Shown here: positions 1 through 7,746 of the stretch, piece by piece
Position numbering within the stretch: position 1 is the first letter of the stretch
How the letters are laid out: the number at the start of each line of letters is the position of its first letter
NCBI GenBank assembly: GCA_031378805.1
Contig: JANNEO010000113.1
Location: 1 to 34,788 of the forward strand
Direction of reading: 5' to 3'
Source: JADCCX01 sp031378805
GTDB lineage: Bacteria; Pseudomonadota; Alphaproteobacteria; Rhizobiales; Beijerinckiaceae
DNA length: 34,788 nt
Notes under the pieces: generated by a model
Seen by the model: only the letters and a program-made list of their open reading frames with translations
The model's database searches: none
What the model was told of the DNA's origin: nothing
Translations under genes and position numbers: made by a program

Positions 1-49
1 TCCCTCATCCGATCGGCATCCGCCGACCACCTTCTCCCAAGGGAGAAGG
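1..49. repeat. Palindromic intergenic element, half copy
   Basis: This stretch reads as the right half of the window's palindromic element family. It has a CTCATCCG arm, then a GCCGACC segment, then CTTCTCCC pairing with GGGAGAAGG over a two-base loop. The left half would lie beyond the window edge or may be missing. Fuller copies are at 1762-1881, 9568-9697 and 31069-31187. It sits just past the stop codon of the permease gene, so its RNA could also act as a 3' hairpin. Confidence 0.7.
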
Positions 50-60
50 CAAAGGAGAAA

Positions 61-828
61 TCACCCCCCAAACCCGCTGCGCTTGGACCATCCGGTGGTG
101 CGTGCCTCGACGAAATCCACGATCACGACAAGTATCACACCAAGGATCGCCAGAACGATCAACGCAGCGAAGATCAGCGGCACATTGAAATCCGCAGAAG
201 CCCGCGTGATCAGGTTACCGATGCCCAGGTTGGAGGCATTTTGCTCGCCGATGACGCAGCCCACATAAGCCAGCGTGATCGCCACCTTCAGGGCGCCGAA
301 GAAATACGGCAGCGAGCGCGGAATTCCTACTTTCCACATGATGTCGAAGCGCGAGGCACCCAGCGCCTTCATCACGTCCTCCGTTTCTGGCTCGATGGTG
401 GCAAGCCCAGTCGCCACATTCACCACAATGGGAAAGAACGAGATCACGAATGCCGTGATGACGGGGGGCTGCCAGCCCACGCCGAACCAGAACACCAGGA
501 TCGGCACCACCGCCACCTTGGGGATGGAGTTGAAACCCACGAGCAGCGGGTTGAGGCCCGCATACAGAAACCGGGATGAGCCCACGAGCAGGCCCAGGAA
601 CAGGCCGAACGCGATGGACAGCGCGAAGCCCAGCAACGTCATCCACAACGTGTGCCCGGCGTTTCGCACCAACGGCCAGAAATACTGGTTCATGGCCCCA
701 AACACGGCGGAGGGTGCCGGCAGCTTGAACGCCGATACGCCGAAGACGACAACGATCAGCTCCCACAGGACGAAGAAGCCGATGGTGAAGGCGATGGGTG
801 CAAGGCGTAGGGACAGTGGCGTGGTCAT
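61..828 (-). CDS. ABC transporter permease (SsuC/TauC type)
   Basis: This is the inner-membrane permease of an ABC importer, 255 residues, the usual size for the SsuC/TauC/ThiX group. Several hydrophobic helices are visible, the first at about residues 11-30. The cytoplasmic loop that contacts the ATPase (EAA loop) is visible as ALGASRFDIMWKVGIP near residues 155-170. It is the last gene of a three-gene minus-strand operon after the binding protein (1897-2922) and the ATPase (953-1747). The 124-base gap to the ATPase gene holds a separate repeat (861-943). The substrate cannot be read from the sequence; sulfonates, taurine, nitrate and pyrimidine precursors are all carried by this group. Confidence 0.92.
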   Translation of the reverse strand: MTTPLSLRLAPIAFTIGFFVLWELIVVVFGVSAFKLPAPSAVFGAMNQYFWPLVRNAGHTLWMTLLGFALSIAFGLFLGLLVGSSRFLYAGLNPLLVGFNSIPKVAVVPILVFWFGVGWQPPVITAFVISFFPIVVNVATGLATIEPETEDVMKALGASRFDIMWKVGIPRSLPYFFGALKVAITLAYVGCVIGEQNASNLGIGNLITRASADFNVPLIFAALIVLAILGVILVVIVDFVEARTTGWSKRSGFGG

Positions 829-860
829 AATGGGTCTTTCCCTGTCCTCTCCTTGAACGT

Positions 861-943
861 CACCCTGAGCCCGTCGAAGGGTCGGGGTTCAACAAGCTCA
901 AATCCTTCGGCAAGCTCAAGTCCTTCGACATGCTCAGGATGAG
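861..943. repeat. GTCGAAGG/CCTTCGAC inverted repeat
   Basis: CCTGAGC (864-870) and GTCGAAGG (873-880) are mirrored by CCTTCGAC (922-929) and GCTCAGG (932-938). A degenerate third unit, CCTTCGGCAAGCTC, lies between them at 904-917. Its consensus differs from the CTTCTCCC/GGGAGAAGG family, so it is a second repeat type. It fills most of the gap between the ATPase and permease genes and would fold into a long hairpin in the operon mRNA. Confidence 0.7.
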
Positions 944-952
944 GCTGCACGG

Positions 953-1747
953 TCATGCCGCCGTCCTCGCATCCTTGATCAACGACCGCAGGTCATGCAC
1001 CACGTCGGAGAAGCCTTGCGTGTAGGTGATCTCCAGATCGCGCGGTCTGGGAAAATCCACCACGCGCTCTGCGACGATTCGGCCAGGCCGGGCGCTCATG
1101 CAGAAGATGCGGTCACCCAGAAACACGGCCTCGCGCAGGTCATGCGTCACCAGGACCACGGTGAATTTCTTCAACTGGTGCAAGTCACGGATCACGCACC
1201 ACAGTTCCTCGCGGGTGAAGGCGTCGAGTGCGCCGAAAGGCTCGTCCAGCATCAGCAGCTTGGGATCATGGATCAGCGACCGGCACAGCGATGCCCGCTG
1301 CTGCATCCCGCCCGAAAGCTGCCAGGGAAACTTCTGGCCCATGCCCTTGAGGCCAACCGTGGTGAGCAGCGCCTCCGCCTTCTCGACATATTCCGCCTTG
1401 TTGGAGCGCAGGCGCGAGCGGTGCGGTTCTACGATTTCGAGGGGAAGCATGATGTTGTCGAGCACCGTTCGCCACGGCAGCATCACCGGATTCTGGAAGG
1501 CCATGCCCGCGATCTTGACCGGTTTGGCGACCTTCGCGCCATCGACGACGACCTGGCCCTTTTGCGGAAACTGCAACCCGGTTGCCAGCTTCATCAGCGT
1601 GGACTTGCCGCAGCCCGAGGGTCCGACAACGGCGGAAAACTCGCCTTCATTCACCTTGATGGTGAGACCCTCCACGGCCAGCGTGGCGGTCGCCCCGGCC
1701 TGGCCGCCATAGGTGTGGGTGACATCGGTGAGTTCGATGAAGGGCAT
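953..1747 (-). CDS. ABC transporter ATP-binding protein (SsuB/TauB type)
   Basis: This is the ATPase subunit of the importer, 264 residues. Walker A GPSGCGKST is at residues 42-50, the Q-loop glutamine at 85, the signature LSGGMQQ at 144-150, Walker B LLMLDEP at 164-170 and the H-loop histidine at 202. All catalytic positions are intact, so it should be active. The sequence is closest to the nitrate/sulfonate/taurine (SsuB/TauB) class. It lies between the genes for its binding protein and permease and is separated from each by a repeat-filled gap of 124-149 bases. That spacing is long for an operon, but shared orientation and function support one transcription unit. Confidence 0.94.
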   Translation of the reverse strand: MPFIELTDVTHTYGGQAGATATLAVEGLTIKVNEGEFSAVVGPSGCGKSTLMKLATGLQFPQKGQVVVDGAKVAKPVKIAGMAFQNPVMLPWRTVLDNIMLPLEIVEPHRSRLRSNKAEYVEKAEALLTTVGLKGMGQKFPWQLSGGMQQRASLCRSLIHDPKLLMLDEPFGALDAFTREELWCVIRDLHQLKKFTVVLVTHDLREAVFLGDRIFCMSARPGRIVAERVVDFPRPRDLEITYTQGFSDVVHDLRSLIKDARTAA

Positions 1748-1761
1748 GGCTGCGAACCTTT

Positions 1762-1881
1762 CCTTCTCCCCCGGGAGAAGGTGCCCGCCACTTTGGCGGG
1801 CGGATGAGGGAGAACCACGACGGTCAGGGCTTCTCCCTCATCCGTCATGCTGCGCATGACACCTTCCCCCAAGGGGGAAGG
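1762..1881. repeat. Palindromic intergenic element, full copy (about 120 bp)
   Basis: The element starts with CCTTCTCCC-CCGGGAGAAGG, continues with a GCCCGCC/GGCGGGC hairpin and GGATGAGGGAGAA, and then runs through a short centre into the mirrored half TTCTCCCTCATCC, ending in CCTTCCCCC-AAGGGGGAAGG. The same architecture, with the same central GTCAGGG, is seen at 31069-31187. It occupies nearly all of the gap between the binding-protein and ATPase genes. Confidence 0.8.
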
Positions 1882-1896
1882 CAATAAATCAAGAAC

Positions 1897-2922
1897 TCAA
1901 TCCAGCTTGCGATCCGCTGCGGCCGGCAGGAAATCAGCCATGAAAGCCGCACCAGACTTCGCCTTGTCCTTGTAGGCAAATGTCAGGCCGATCTGATCGA
2001 GCGCAGTTGCCCAGCGCGCCGCATCAATCCCGCCAAAACCGTTGGTCTTCACCCACGGCGTCGTCACGTTCATGTCGAGCGTCATCTTCAGGCGCTCAAG
2101 CTCCACTTCGCGCTTGGCGACATCGTTGCGCTTGATCACGCTGTCGATCGCACCATCCGGGTTCTTGACCACGTCCTTCACCGAGCGGTTGAGGGCACGC
2201 AGGAACTTGCGAACACCGTCCTGATTCTCGGCCATCATCTTGGGCGAAACCATCACGACGTTGCCATAAAGCTGAACCCCATAATCACTCATCAGGAGCA
2301 GGGAAATGTCCTCAACAGGAACGCCGCGTGACTTCAGGTTGATGAAGGACGAGTTGGAGAAGCCGAACACGGCATCCACCTCGCCCGAGGCCAGCATCGG
2401 CTCACGCACGGGAAAGCCGACATTCTCGAACTTCATGGCACTGTCATCGAGCTTGTTCACGGCCTTGAAGATCGGCCACTGCGCGTAAGCCGCATCGGCA
2501 GCTGGCGCACCGAATTTCTTGCCTTCCAGGCTCTTGATATCGGTCGTCACGCCGCGCGACTTGCGACCAACGATGGAGAACGGCGGCCTGTCATAGACCA
2601 TCATCACCGCTTTCAGGTCGATCGTGGGATTCTCGTCGCGGAAGCGGATCAGCGAGTTCACGTCGCCAAAGCCGATATCATAGGTGTTGGAGGCCACACG
2701 CGGGATGGCCTCGCGCGAGCCATTGCCGGTGTCGATCGTCACATCCAGCCCTTCAGCGGCGAAAAACCCCTTGTCGATCGCATTGGCGAACAGTGCTGAC
2801 GGCCCTTCAAAGCGCCAGTCCAGCGTCATGCGTATCTTGGTCGGGGCCTGCGCAAAGGCAGGGACTGCAAGCATCGTGGCGGCGGTGGCGGCCAGAATGG
2901 CGCGGCGGGAGACATTCAACAC
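1897..2922 (-). CDS. ABC transporter substrate-binding protein (SsuA/NMT1-like)
   Basis: This is the periplasmic solute-binding protein of the importer, about 341 residues. The best start is the GTG at 2920-2922, because GGAGG (2931-2935) lies 8 bases upstream; the open frame extends further, to 3048, without a ribosome site. The N-terminus is a signal peptide: SRRAIL followed by a hydrophobic stretch ending AFAQ. The paired arginines would also allow Tat export. The mature part begins with TKIRMTLDWRFEGPSALF and has the NMT1/THI5 fold pattern, including GFFAAEGLDV and an YDIGFGDVNSL segment that usually lines the ligand pocket. It is the first gene of the operon with the ATPase and permease. 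The ligand is unknown. Confidence 0.9.
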   Translation of the reverse strand: MLNVSRRAILAATAATMLAVPAFAQAPTKIRMTLDWRFEGPSALFANAIDKGFFAAEGLDVTIDTGNGSREAIPRVASNTYDIGFGDVNSLIRFRDENPTIDLKAVMMVYDRPPFSIVGRKSRGVTTDIKSLEGKKFGAPAADAAYAQWPIFKAVNKLDDSAMKFENVGFPVREPMLASGEVDAVFGFSNSSFINLKSRGVPVEDISLLLMSDYGVQLYGNVVMVSPKMMAENQDGVRKFLRALNRSVKDVVKNPDGAIDSVIKRNDVAKREVELERLKMTLDMNVTTPWVKTNGFGGIDAARWATALDQIGLTFAYKDKAKSGAAFMADFLPAAADRKLD

Positions 2923-3290
2923 GGGAAATTCCTCCAGAATAAACAGATCGGCAAGGCGTAATACCTGATGCTTGAAACAGCAATGGGTAGTGGTCCAAAT
3001 TTCAACCAACAACCACGCCAGACCATACGGAACCAAGCGCACATCCACCGATACTCGAACATACCGAACTGCCGCTGTTCAGTCCCGGCGTTCGGGACTG
3101 CATCCTTTGAACCGCCCTTGAAATGCCACAATCTCGCCCCATCTCACGGCTGTCTGTTCCGGGCCCCTCTGACGCGGCAATGCTGCGTGATGTCGGTACT
3201 GACGTTCTTGAAACCAGGCCCGGCAGAGTGAATTCAAGGCAAAAACTGCACTGAATCCAGACGTTGGGCCGTCCGAAAGAGGATGGCAAA
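2923..3290. other. Divergent intergenic region with a perfect hairpin
   Basis: This 368-base gap separates the ABC operon (minus) from the TerC gene (plus), so it should hold both promoters. I see no convincing -35/-10 pair. The clearest structure is CAGTCCCG (3080-3087) and CGGGACTG (3093-3100), a perfect 8-base inverted repeat with a 5-base loop and no T-run. A weaker pair, CTTGAA and TTCAAG, flanks the segment around 3209-3240. No small ORF with a ribosome site is apparent. Confidence 0.5.
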
Positions 3291-4310
3291 ATGCCCGCAT
3301 TTCTATTCGTTGAATGGCTCGACAAGCCGATCTGGATGTGGATCGGCTTCATGAGCATTGTGGTGGCCCTGCTCGCCTTCGACCTTGGCATCTGGCACAA
3401 GGACGACAAGGAGATGGGTATTTCCGAAAGCTTGTGGCTTTCAGCGTTCTATTTCGCCTTTTCCTGTGCTTACGGCGCTGCGGTCTGGTGGGCCTATTCC
3501 AACGGCACGCTGACCACATCGGACGGTGTTCACGCAGGCATCGCCTATTTTACAGGCTTCTTTATCGAAAAAGCCCTGTCAATCGACAACGTCTTCGTCA
3601 TTTCACTGATCTTTGGCTTCTTCGCCATCCCGCGGAAATATCAATACCGTGCGCTGGTCTGGGGCATCATCGCCGTCATCGTTCTGCGCGGCCTGATGAT
3701 CGCAATCGGTGCGGAGTTGGTGGAGCGCTACAGCTGGATCCTCTACATCTTCGGGGCCTTTCTGATTGGCACCGGCATCAAGATGATGTTCGTGCCGGAG
3801 GGCGATACCGATATCTCGAAAAATCCCGTGGTGCGCTTTTTCAAGAAGCACATGCGCGTGACGGACGAGTTGCACGACCAGAAGTTCTTCGTCCGCAAGC
3901 CGGATCCCGTCACGGGCAAAATTGTGCTGTGGGCGACACCTCTGTTCCTGGCGCTGGCCGTGATCAACGTGGCGGACATCATCTTCGCTGTGGATTCTGT
4001 GCCTGCGATCTTTGCGATCACGACCGACACCTTCATCGTCTACACTGCCAACATCATGGCGATCCTGGGCTTGCGGGCGCTGTATTTCGCGCTGGCCGCG
4101 ATGGTGCATCGCTTCCATTACCTGAAGTATGCGCTGGCCCTGGTGCTGGTGTTCATCGGCCTGAAGATCTTCTGGAACGAGATCGTCGGCAAGCTCAACC
4201 CCGCCATTTCGCTTGGTGTCACCGTGACGCTGATCGCGGGCGGCATCATCTACTCGCTCTGGAAAACCCGGGGCGAGAACGGAGAACCCGGAGCGGGCGG
4301 CAAGGCCTGA
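3291..4310 (+). CDS. TerC family integral membrane protein (Alx-like)
   Basis: This is a multi-pass inner-membrane protein of the TerC/Alx family, whose members export or balance divalent metals such as manganese and were first noted for tellurite resistance. It has 339 residues from the ATG at 3291, which is preceded by AGAGGA; a TTG nine codons upstream is less likely. The family hallmarks are present: an acidic SIDNVF motif in an early helix, a conserved cytoplasmic loop (about residues 170-210) with KKHMRVTDELHDQKFF, and the second acidic motif FAVDSVPAIFA. The long N-terminal helix pair matches Alx-type members. It is a single gene followed by its own terminator at 4339-4367. No yybP-ykoY-like leader could be recognised. 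Confidence 0.92.
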   Translation: MPAFLFVEWLDKPIWMWIGFMSIVVALLAFDLGIWHKDDKEMGISESLWLSAFYFAFSCAYGAAVWWAYSNGTLTTSDGVHAGIAYFTGFFIEKALSIDNVFVISLIFGFFAIPRKYQYRALVWGIIAVIVLRGLMIAIGAELVERYSWILYIFGAFLIGTGIKMMFVPEGDTDISKNPVVRFFKKHMRVTDELHDQKFFVRKPDPVTGKIVLWATPLFLALAVINVADIIFAVDSVPAIFAITTDTFIVYTANIMAILGLRALYFALAAMVHRFHYLKYALALVLVFIGLKIFWNEIVGKLNPAISLGVTVTLIAGGIIYSLWKTRGENGEPGAGGKA

Positions 4311-4338
4311 TAGTTTTCAGCCCCTCTCCACAGCAACG

Positions 4339-4367
4339 ATGCCGCCGGATTAGTCCGGCGGCATTTT
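4339..4367 (+). terminator. Rho-independent terminator of the TerC gene
   Basis: A perfect 11-base stem, ATGCCGCCGGA (4339-4349) with TCCGGCGGCAT (4354-4364), closes a four-base TTAG loop and is followed by TTT. It lies 28 bases after the stop codon. Confidence 0.9.
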
Positions 4368-4485
4368 CGCAATCGATGACCCGCAATCACACCTTTGGTT
4401 GCGCAAAATAGCAACAATCGAGGCTTGGTATGTGGCTAAATTTACTCACTTTTTCGAAAAATCCAGGACACCGGTGAAAGACTCA

Positions 4486-4525
4486 TTGACGTCTTCAACT
4501 CCATAAGTAATTCGTTATCGAATTA
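4486..4525 (+). promoter_or_regulatory. Possible promoter with AT-rich palindrome before the barrel gene
   Basis: TTGACG (4486-4491) could be a -35 box, with TAATTC 16 bases later as a poor -10. That -10 falls inside a perfect inverted repeat, TAATTCG (4508-4514), loop TTAT, CGAATTA (4519-4525), ending 18 bases before the ATG. The palindrome could be an operator or a 5' hairpin. The area is clearly more AT-rich than its surroundings. Confidence 0.4.
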
Positions 4526-4543
4526 TTAACTGGGGCTTTGACG

Positions 4544-5554
4544 ATGACGCGTTTTTCAAGTTATCTTCTGTGCGGCACAGCGATTTGCCTCGTTTTGGCA
4601 AGCGTTCCGGCTCTTGCAGCCGATGCACCCATCAGGAAATCACCACCAACCCTTCCGATCTTCGTCCAACTTCCGGCGGTTGATGGCATCAATGGCAAGA
4701 TCAGCGGCTTTGGCGGCTGGCTCGACAATGGTGGCCGCGATATTTTCGTTACGCCCGCAGGCGCAGCATTTGCCTTGCCCACGCCCAACCGTTCGCAGGG
4801 CTTGTTCGGTGCCAATGGCTCCATCTCCATCCCTCTGGGCCAGCGCTTTGGCCTGCAGATTGACGGGCAGGCCTCCAGCGCCCGTGGCGCGTTTGTCGGT
4901 GGTGGCGCGGCGCATCTTTTCACACGTGATCCTGCGGTCGGCCTGCTTGGTCTCTATGGTTCGGCCACCCGCAACAACGCCTTTGGGGGATCGAACATCT
5001 ATCGCCTGGGCGGCGAGGCCGAGGCGTATTTCGGTCGCTTCACGATCAGCGGCACGGCGGGCTGGGAGCAGACACAGTCTGGCTCGCGCTTCGTGGGCAC
5101 CGTGCCCGGCTTCAATGTCTTTGATTTGGGTGGCCGCAGGAGCCGCTTCTACGACATGGTCGATCTCTCGTTCTATCCCACCGACAATTGGAAAGTCTCG
5201 GTCGGCCATCGCTTTGTCGGCGGCAACCATATGGCGGCTTTTGGGACAGAGTATCTCGTGAGCCTGGGCGGCGGCACGGCGGCTTCGGCCTTCGTCGAGG
5301 GCCGTATCGGCGACCGCAACAACCGCGCCGTTTTCGGCGGTCTGACAATCTACTTCGGCCAGAAGGACAAGACGCTCATCCGCCGCCACCGCGAGGATGA
5401 TCCCCCCAACCGCCTGATCGACGACATGTTCTCTGGCGCGAACACGGGTGGCAATGGCAATGGCAATGGCGGTAATAACGCTAGGAATCGCCGACTTGGA
5501 ATTCCGAGCGCACCGCCAGCACCGCCTGCGACATGTCCGCCTTATTGTGCCTAA
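4544..5554 (+). CDS. Secreted beta-barrel-like outer membrane protein, hypothetical
   Basis: I do not recognise a named family. The 336-residue product starts with a signal peptide, hydrophobic LLCGTAICLVLASVPALA, with likely cleavage after ALA. The body alternates short amphipathic strands rich in Gly and aromatics (GFGGWLDNG, FGLQIDGQ, LGLYGSA, FTISGTAGWEQ, DMVDLSFYP, GLTIYFGQ), which is typical of a small outer-membrane barrel. A charged stretch KTLIRRHREDD follows the last strand, then a Gly/Asn-rich linker and a Pro-rich tail with two cysteines near the C-terminus (CPPYC). The ATG at 4544 is preferred to a TTG two codons upstream. The glycosyltransferase gene follows 30 bases later, so the two may be cotranscribed. 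Confidence 0.75.
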   Translation: MTRFSSYLLCGTAICLVLASVPALAADAPIRKSPPTLPIFVQLPAVDGINGKISGFGGWLDNGGRDIFVTPAGAAFALPTPNRSQGLFGANGSISIPLGQRFGLQIDGQASSARGAFVGGGAAHLFTRDPAVGLLGLYGSATRNNAFGGSNIYRLGGEAEAYFGRFTISGTAGWEQTQSGSRFVGTVPGFNVFDLGGRRSRFYDMVDLSFYPTDNWKVSVGHRFVGGNHMAAFGTEYLVSLGGGTAASAFVEGRIGDRNNRAVFGGLTIYFGQKDKTLIRRHREDDPPNRLIDDMFSGANTGGNGNGNGGNNARNRRLGIPSAPPAPPATCPPYCA

Positions 5555-5584
5555 ACCTGAGGCCATTGAAGGTGCTCCACTGAC

Positions 5585-6790
5585 GTGATCCGCATTCTTC
5601 TCGCCTGCGAAGGCGGAACCGGTCTGGGGCATGTTGGCAATCTCAAGTCCATCGCTGAAGCGCTGGGTCCATCGTTTTCATTTGACGGGACGCATTATCT
5701 CGACGAACCGCTTGAGGTGCTCAGGCCGTTTTGCGATGCTGTCTATCGGTGCGTAGCGACGCTGCCGACCAGGCGGCCGAAACCTGAAGAGGCCAACGAT
5801 AACAACTGGTGCTGGGCGAATTTTCTGGCCAATTGCGATTTTGACAAGCCCGAACAGATCGCTCAGAGCCACGCTTGGTGGCGCATTGCCCTCGTTCAAC
5901 GTCAGATCGACTTGGTCGTATGCGATTACGCACCTGCGGCAATACTTGCGGCGAAGACACTCGGCATCCCAGTCGTTGTCACTGGAACAGCCTACAGCGT
6001 GCCGCCCGATCACCTCTCCCGCTTCCCCTCGTTGATGGACCGTGACGCACCGACCTTCGCGGACGAAGACAGCATGATCGCCGCGATCAACCAGGTCTGT
6101 GCCATCGGCCATATGCCGACGATCCGCCACTTGCCGGAGATCTACGAGTCAACGGTGAAGCTACCGCGGGGCTTCGACTTTCTCGATCCCTACGACGGCT
6201 TGCGCACAGAGCCGCTCCTGCCGTGGCCACCGGATTTCAGCCCACTCATGGCTGGCCAAGGCACCGAGATTTTCGTCTACCTCTCGAATGTCACGGCCGA
6301 TCCCGAATTCATGCTGGACGCCTTGCCGGAATTGGGTGCGCCGGTACGCGCCTTCATCCCCTGGTTGGGGCAGGAACGGGCCAAAGCGTTGGCGGATAGG
6401 GGCGTGAGCATCGAGACGAAGGCCCTGCACCCGGACGATATCGCCCAGCGCAGCAGGCTGATGGTCCTGTATGGACAACCCGGCACAACAGCGCTGGGAT
6501 TGGCATCCGGCTTGCCACAAGTGGCCTTTCCGCAACATCTCGAGCAGGTCATTCATGCACAACGCGCTGCTGCGAAGGGGGGCGTCCGCATGGTGCGACG
6601 GGAGAACCTGACGCGCGACGGGTTTGTTGCAGCAGTCCAGCAAGCCTATGCCGACGAAGACTTACTTGCGGCAGCTCGCGCCACTTCCCCCGACCTCCGC
6701 CAGCAGACGACCGTCGATGTACCCCACATGATCCGCGAGAGCCTGAGGCCACTTCTGGTGGAGATCGTGAAGAAGAAGGGGTTGGCGTAA
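5585..6790 (+). CDS. GT-B fold glycosyltransferase (GT1/MGT-like)
   Basis: This is a probable glycosyltransferase of the GT-B fold, 401 residues, starting at GTG 5585 with GAAGG about a dozen bases upstream. The N-terminus has the glycine-rich GTGLGHVGNLKSIAEAL, typical of GT1/MurG-like enzymes, where it helps bind the acceptor. The C-terminal donor-site motif is recognisable as YGQPGTTALGLASGLPQVAF (from about residue 296), followed by EQVIHAQRAA. In GT1 enzymes this region usually reads HGGxGTxxEALxxGVP, so the first His is replaced by Tyr here. No signal peptide is visible, so it should be cytoplasmic. Donor and acceptor are unknown. The gene follows the beta-barrel-like gene closely, which may hint at envelope glycan work. 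Confidence 0.7.
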   Translation: MIRILLACEGGTGLGHVGNLKSIAEALGPSFSFDGTHYLDEPLEVLRPFCDAVYRCVATLPTRRPKPEEANDNNWCWANFLANCDFDKPEQIAQSHAWWRIALVQRQIDLVVCDYAPAAILAAKTLGIPVVVTGTAYSVPPDHLSRFPSLMDRDAPTFADEDSMIAAINQVCAIGHMPTIRHLPEIYESTVKLPRGFDFLDPYDGLRTEPLLPWPPDFSPLMAGQGTEIFVYLSNVTADPEFMLDALPELGAPVRAFIPWLGQERAKALADRGVSIETKALHPDDIAQRSRLMVLYGQPGTTALGLASGLPQVAFPQHLEQVIHAQRAAAKGGVRMVRRENLTRDGFVAAVQQAYADEDLLAAARATSPDLRQQTTVDVPHMIRESLRPLLVEIVKKKGLA

Positions 6791-6796
6791 GCCCCC

Positions 6797-7258
6797 TCAC
6801 ACCGGCAGGGGTGCTTCCGTCTTCACCTCTTCCATCACGGCATAGCTGCGCGTTTCCTTCACGCCCGGCAGCGACAGGATCGTGTCGCCCAGCAGCGTGC
6901 GGTAGGCCGCCATGTCCGAGACGCGCGTTTTCACGAGGTAGTCGAAGCCACCAGCGACCAGATGACATTCCAGCACGTCAGGCGCGCGTTGCACGGCAGC
7001 GCCGAATTTTTCGAAGACGTCGGAGGTCGTCTTGTCGAGGGTCACCTCGATGAACACCAGGAACGAGCGGCCAAGCTTGGTGGGGTCAAGCCGCGCCCCG
7101 TAACCGCGGATCACCTTGTCCTTCTGCAGGCGCTTCACCCGCTCCGCCGTGGCGGTTGGTGACAGGCCCACCTTGTCGGCGAGTTCCACATTGGAGATGC
7201 GGCCATCCTCCTGCAAGAAACGCAGGATGCGGCGATCAAGGCGGTCGAGTTCTGTCAT
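6797..7258 (-). CDS. Lrp/AsnC family transcriptional regulator
   Basis: This is a 153-residue DNA-binding regulator of the feast/famine (Lrp/AsnC) family, the normal length. The N-terminal helix-turn-helix is seen in ILRFLQEDGRISNVELAD and KVGLSPTATAERVKRL. The C-terminal RAM domain, which binds amino acids and forms the oligomer, begins near FLVFIEVTL and contains VLECHLVAGGFDYLVK and SLPGVKETRSYAVM. Its ATG overlaps the stop of the upstream lipoprotein gene (ATGA at 7255-7258), so the two are probably translationally coupled. It ends 6 bases from the convergent glycosyltransferase stop codon. The effector and targets are not evident. leuA lies about 0.7 kb away, but nothing links them directly. 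Confidence 0.93.
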   Translation of the reverse strand: MTELDRLDRRILRFLQEDGRISNVELADKVGLSPTATAERVKRLQKDKVIRGYGARLDPTKLGRSFLVFIEVTLDKTTSDVFEKFGAAVQRAPDVLECHLVAGGFDYLVKTRVSDMAAYRTLLGDTILSLPGVKETRSYAVMEEVKTEAPLPV

Positions 7259-7602
7259 GAGGGATAGCCGTAGCGCTTCTTTGTCCCCGACAGCGCACTC
7301 CTTGCCCCACCGTCATTGCCCGCCGAACACAAGGCCGCCGCCTGGTCGATCTCCGCTCCGATGCGCCCATGCACCACCTTGTTCACGTGGCCCGTTTGCA
7401 GGTCATTGTCCTGCACTGCCCTGAATCGGGCGATGTCCCCGGCGCAGCCAGCGCCTTCGGGCAGGCGGAAGCCGGCAGGCGTGATCAGCGAGGCCGATTG
7501 CGGCTGCCCAACGGCTGCGGCTGGCGGCGGAGCGGACTGGTTGCAAGCGGCCAGCAGGATGGCAGTAACGGCGACAAGATGGATTTTGACCTGACGGACC
7601 AT
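7255..7602 (-). CDS. Small predicted lipoprotein
   Basis: The product is 115 residues starting at ATG 7602. The N-terminus HLVAVTAILLAACNQS is a classic lipoprotein signal with a lipobox whose invariant cysteine is residue 20. A Pro/Ala-rich tether follows, then a short domain with cysteines at GCAGD and LCSAGN that could form a disulfide. I recognise no family. The frame stays open upstream to 7881, but that extension would bury the signal peptide, so the internal ATG is chosen. The gene overlaps lrp by 4 bases. A perfect inverted repeat (7619-7636) sits just upstream of the start. Confidence 0.7.
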   Translation of the reverse strand: MVRQVKIHLVAVTAILLAACNQSAPPPAAAVGQPQSASLITPAGFRLPEGAGCAGDIARFRAVQDNDLQTGHVNKVVHGRIGAEIDQAAALCSAGNDGGARSALSGTKKRYGYPS

Positions 7603-7618
7603 GGGAAACAGCTCGCAT

Positions 7619-7636
7619 TGTGACTCGGAAGTCACA
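7619..7636 (-). promoter_or_regulatory. Perfect inverted repeat upstream of the lipoprotein-lrp pair
   Basis: TGTGACT (7619-7625), spacer CGGA, AGTCACA (7630-7636) lies 16 bases upstream of the lipoprotein ATG. It could be an operator, possibly for autoregulation by the Lrp protein, or an mRNA hairpin that shields the start. A TATAAT string at 7657-7662 lies nearby, but no matching -35 box was found on either strand. Confidence 0.4.
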
Positions 7637-7746
7637 CGGCTAGCACCGTCTTTACATATAATCCACGATGTTGGGGCGCACCCCTTGCCGAACACCGTTG
7701 TTTTACCTACCTTGTGAGTCTTGAAACAATAATGCAGAGGTTTCGC

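Noticed and set aside
1651..1884. Short frame ending in GSQPCPSS with SPLGEG start
   Set aside because: It is read from the palindromic repeat and the antisense of the ATPase gene, not a gene of its own.
3049..3290. yybP-ykoY manganese riboswitch before the TerC gene
   Set aside because: This riboswitch class is known upstream of some terC/alx genes, but I could not find its conserved core here; only a simple hairpin is visible.
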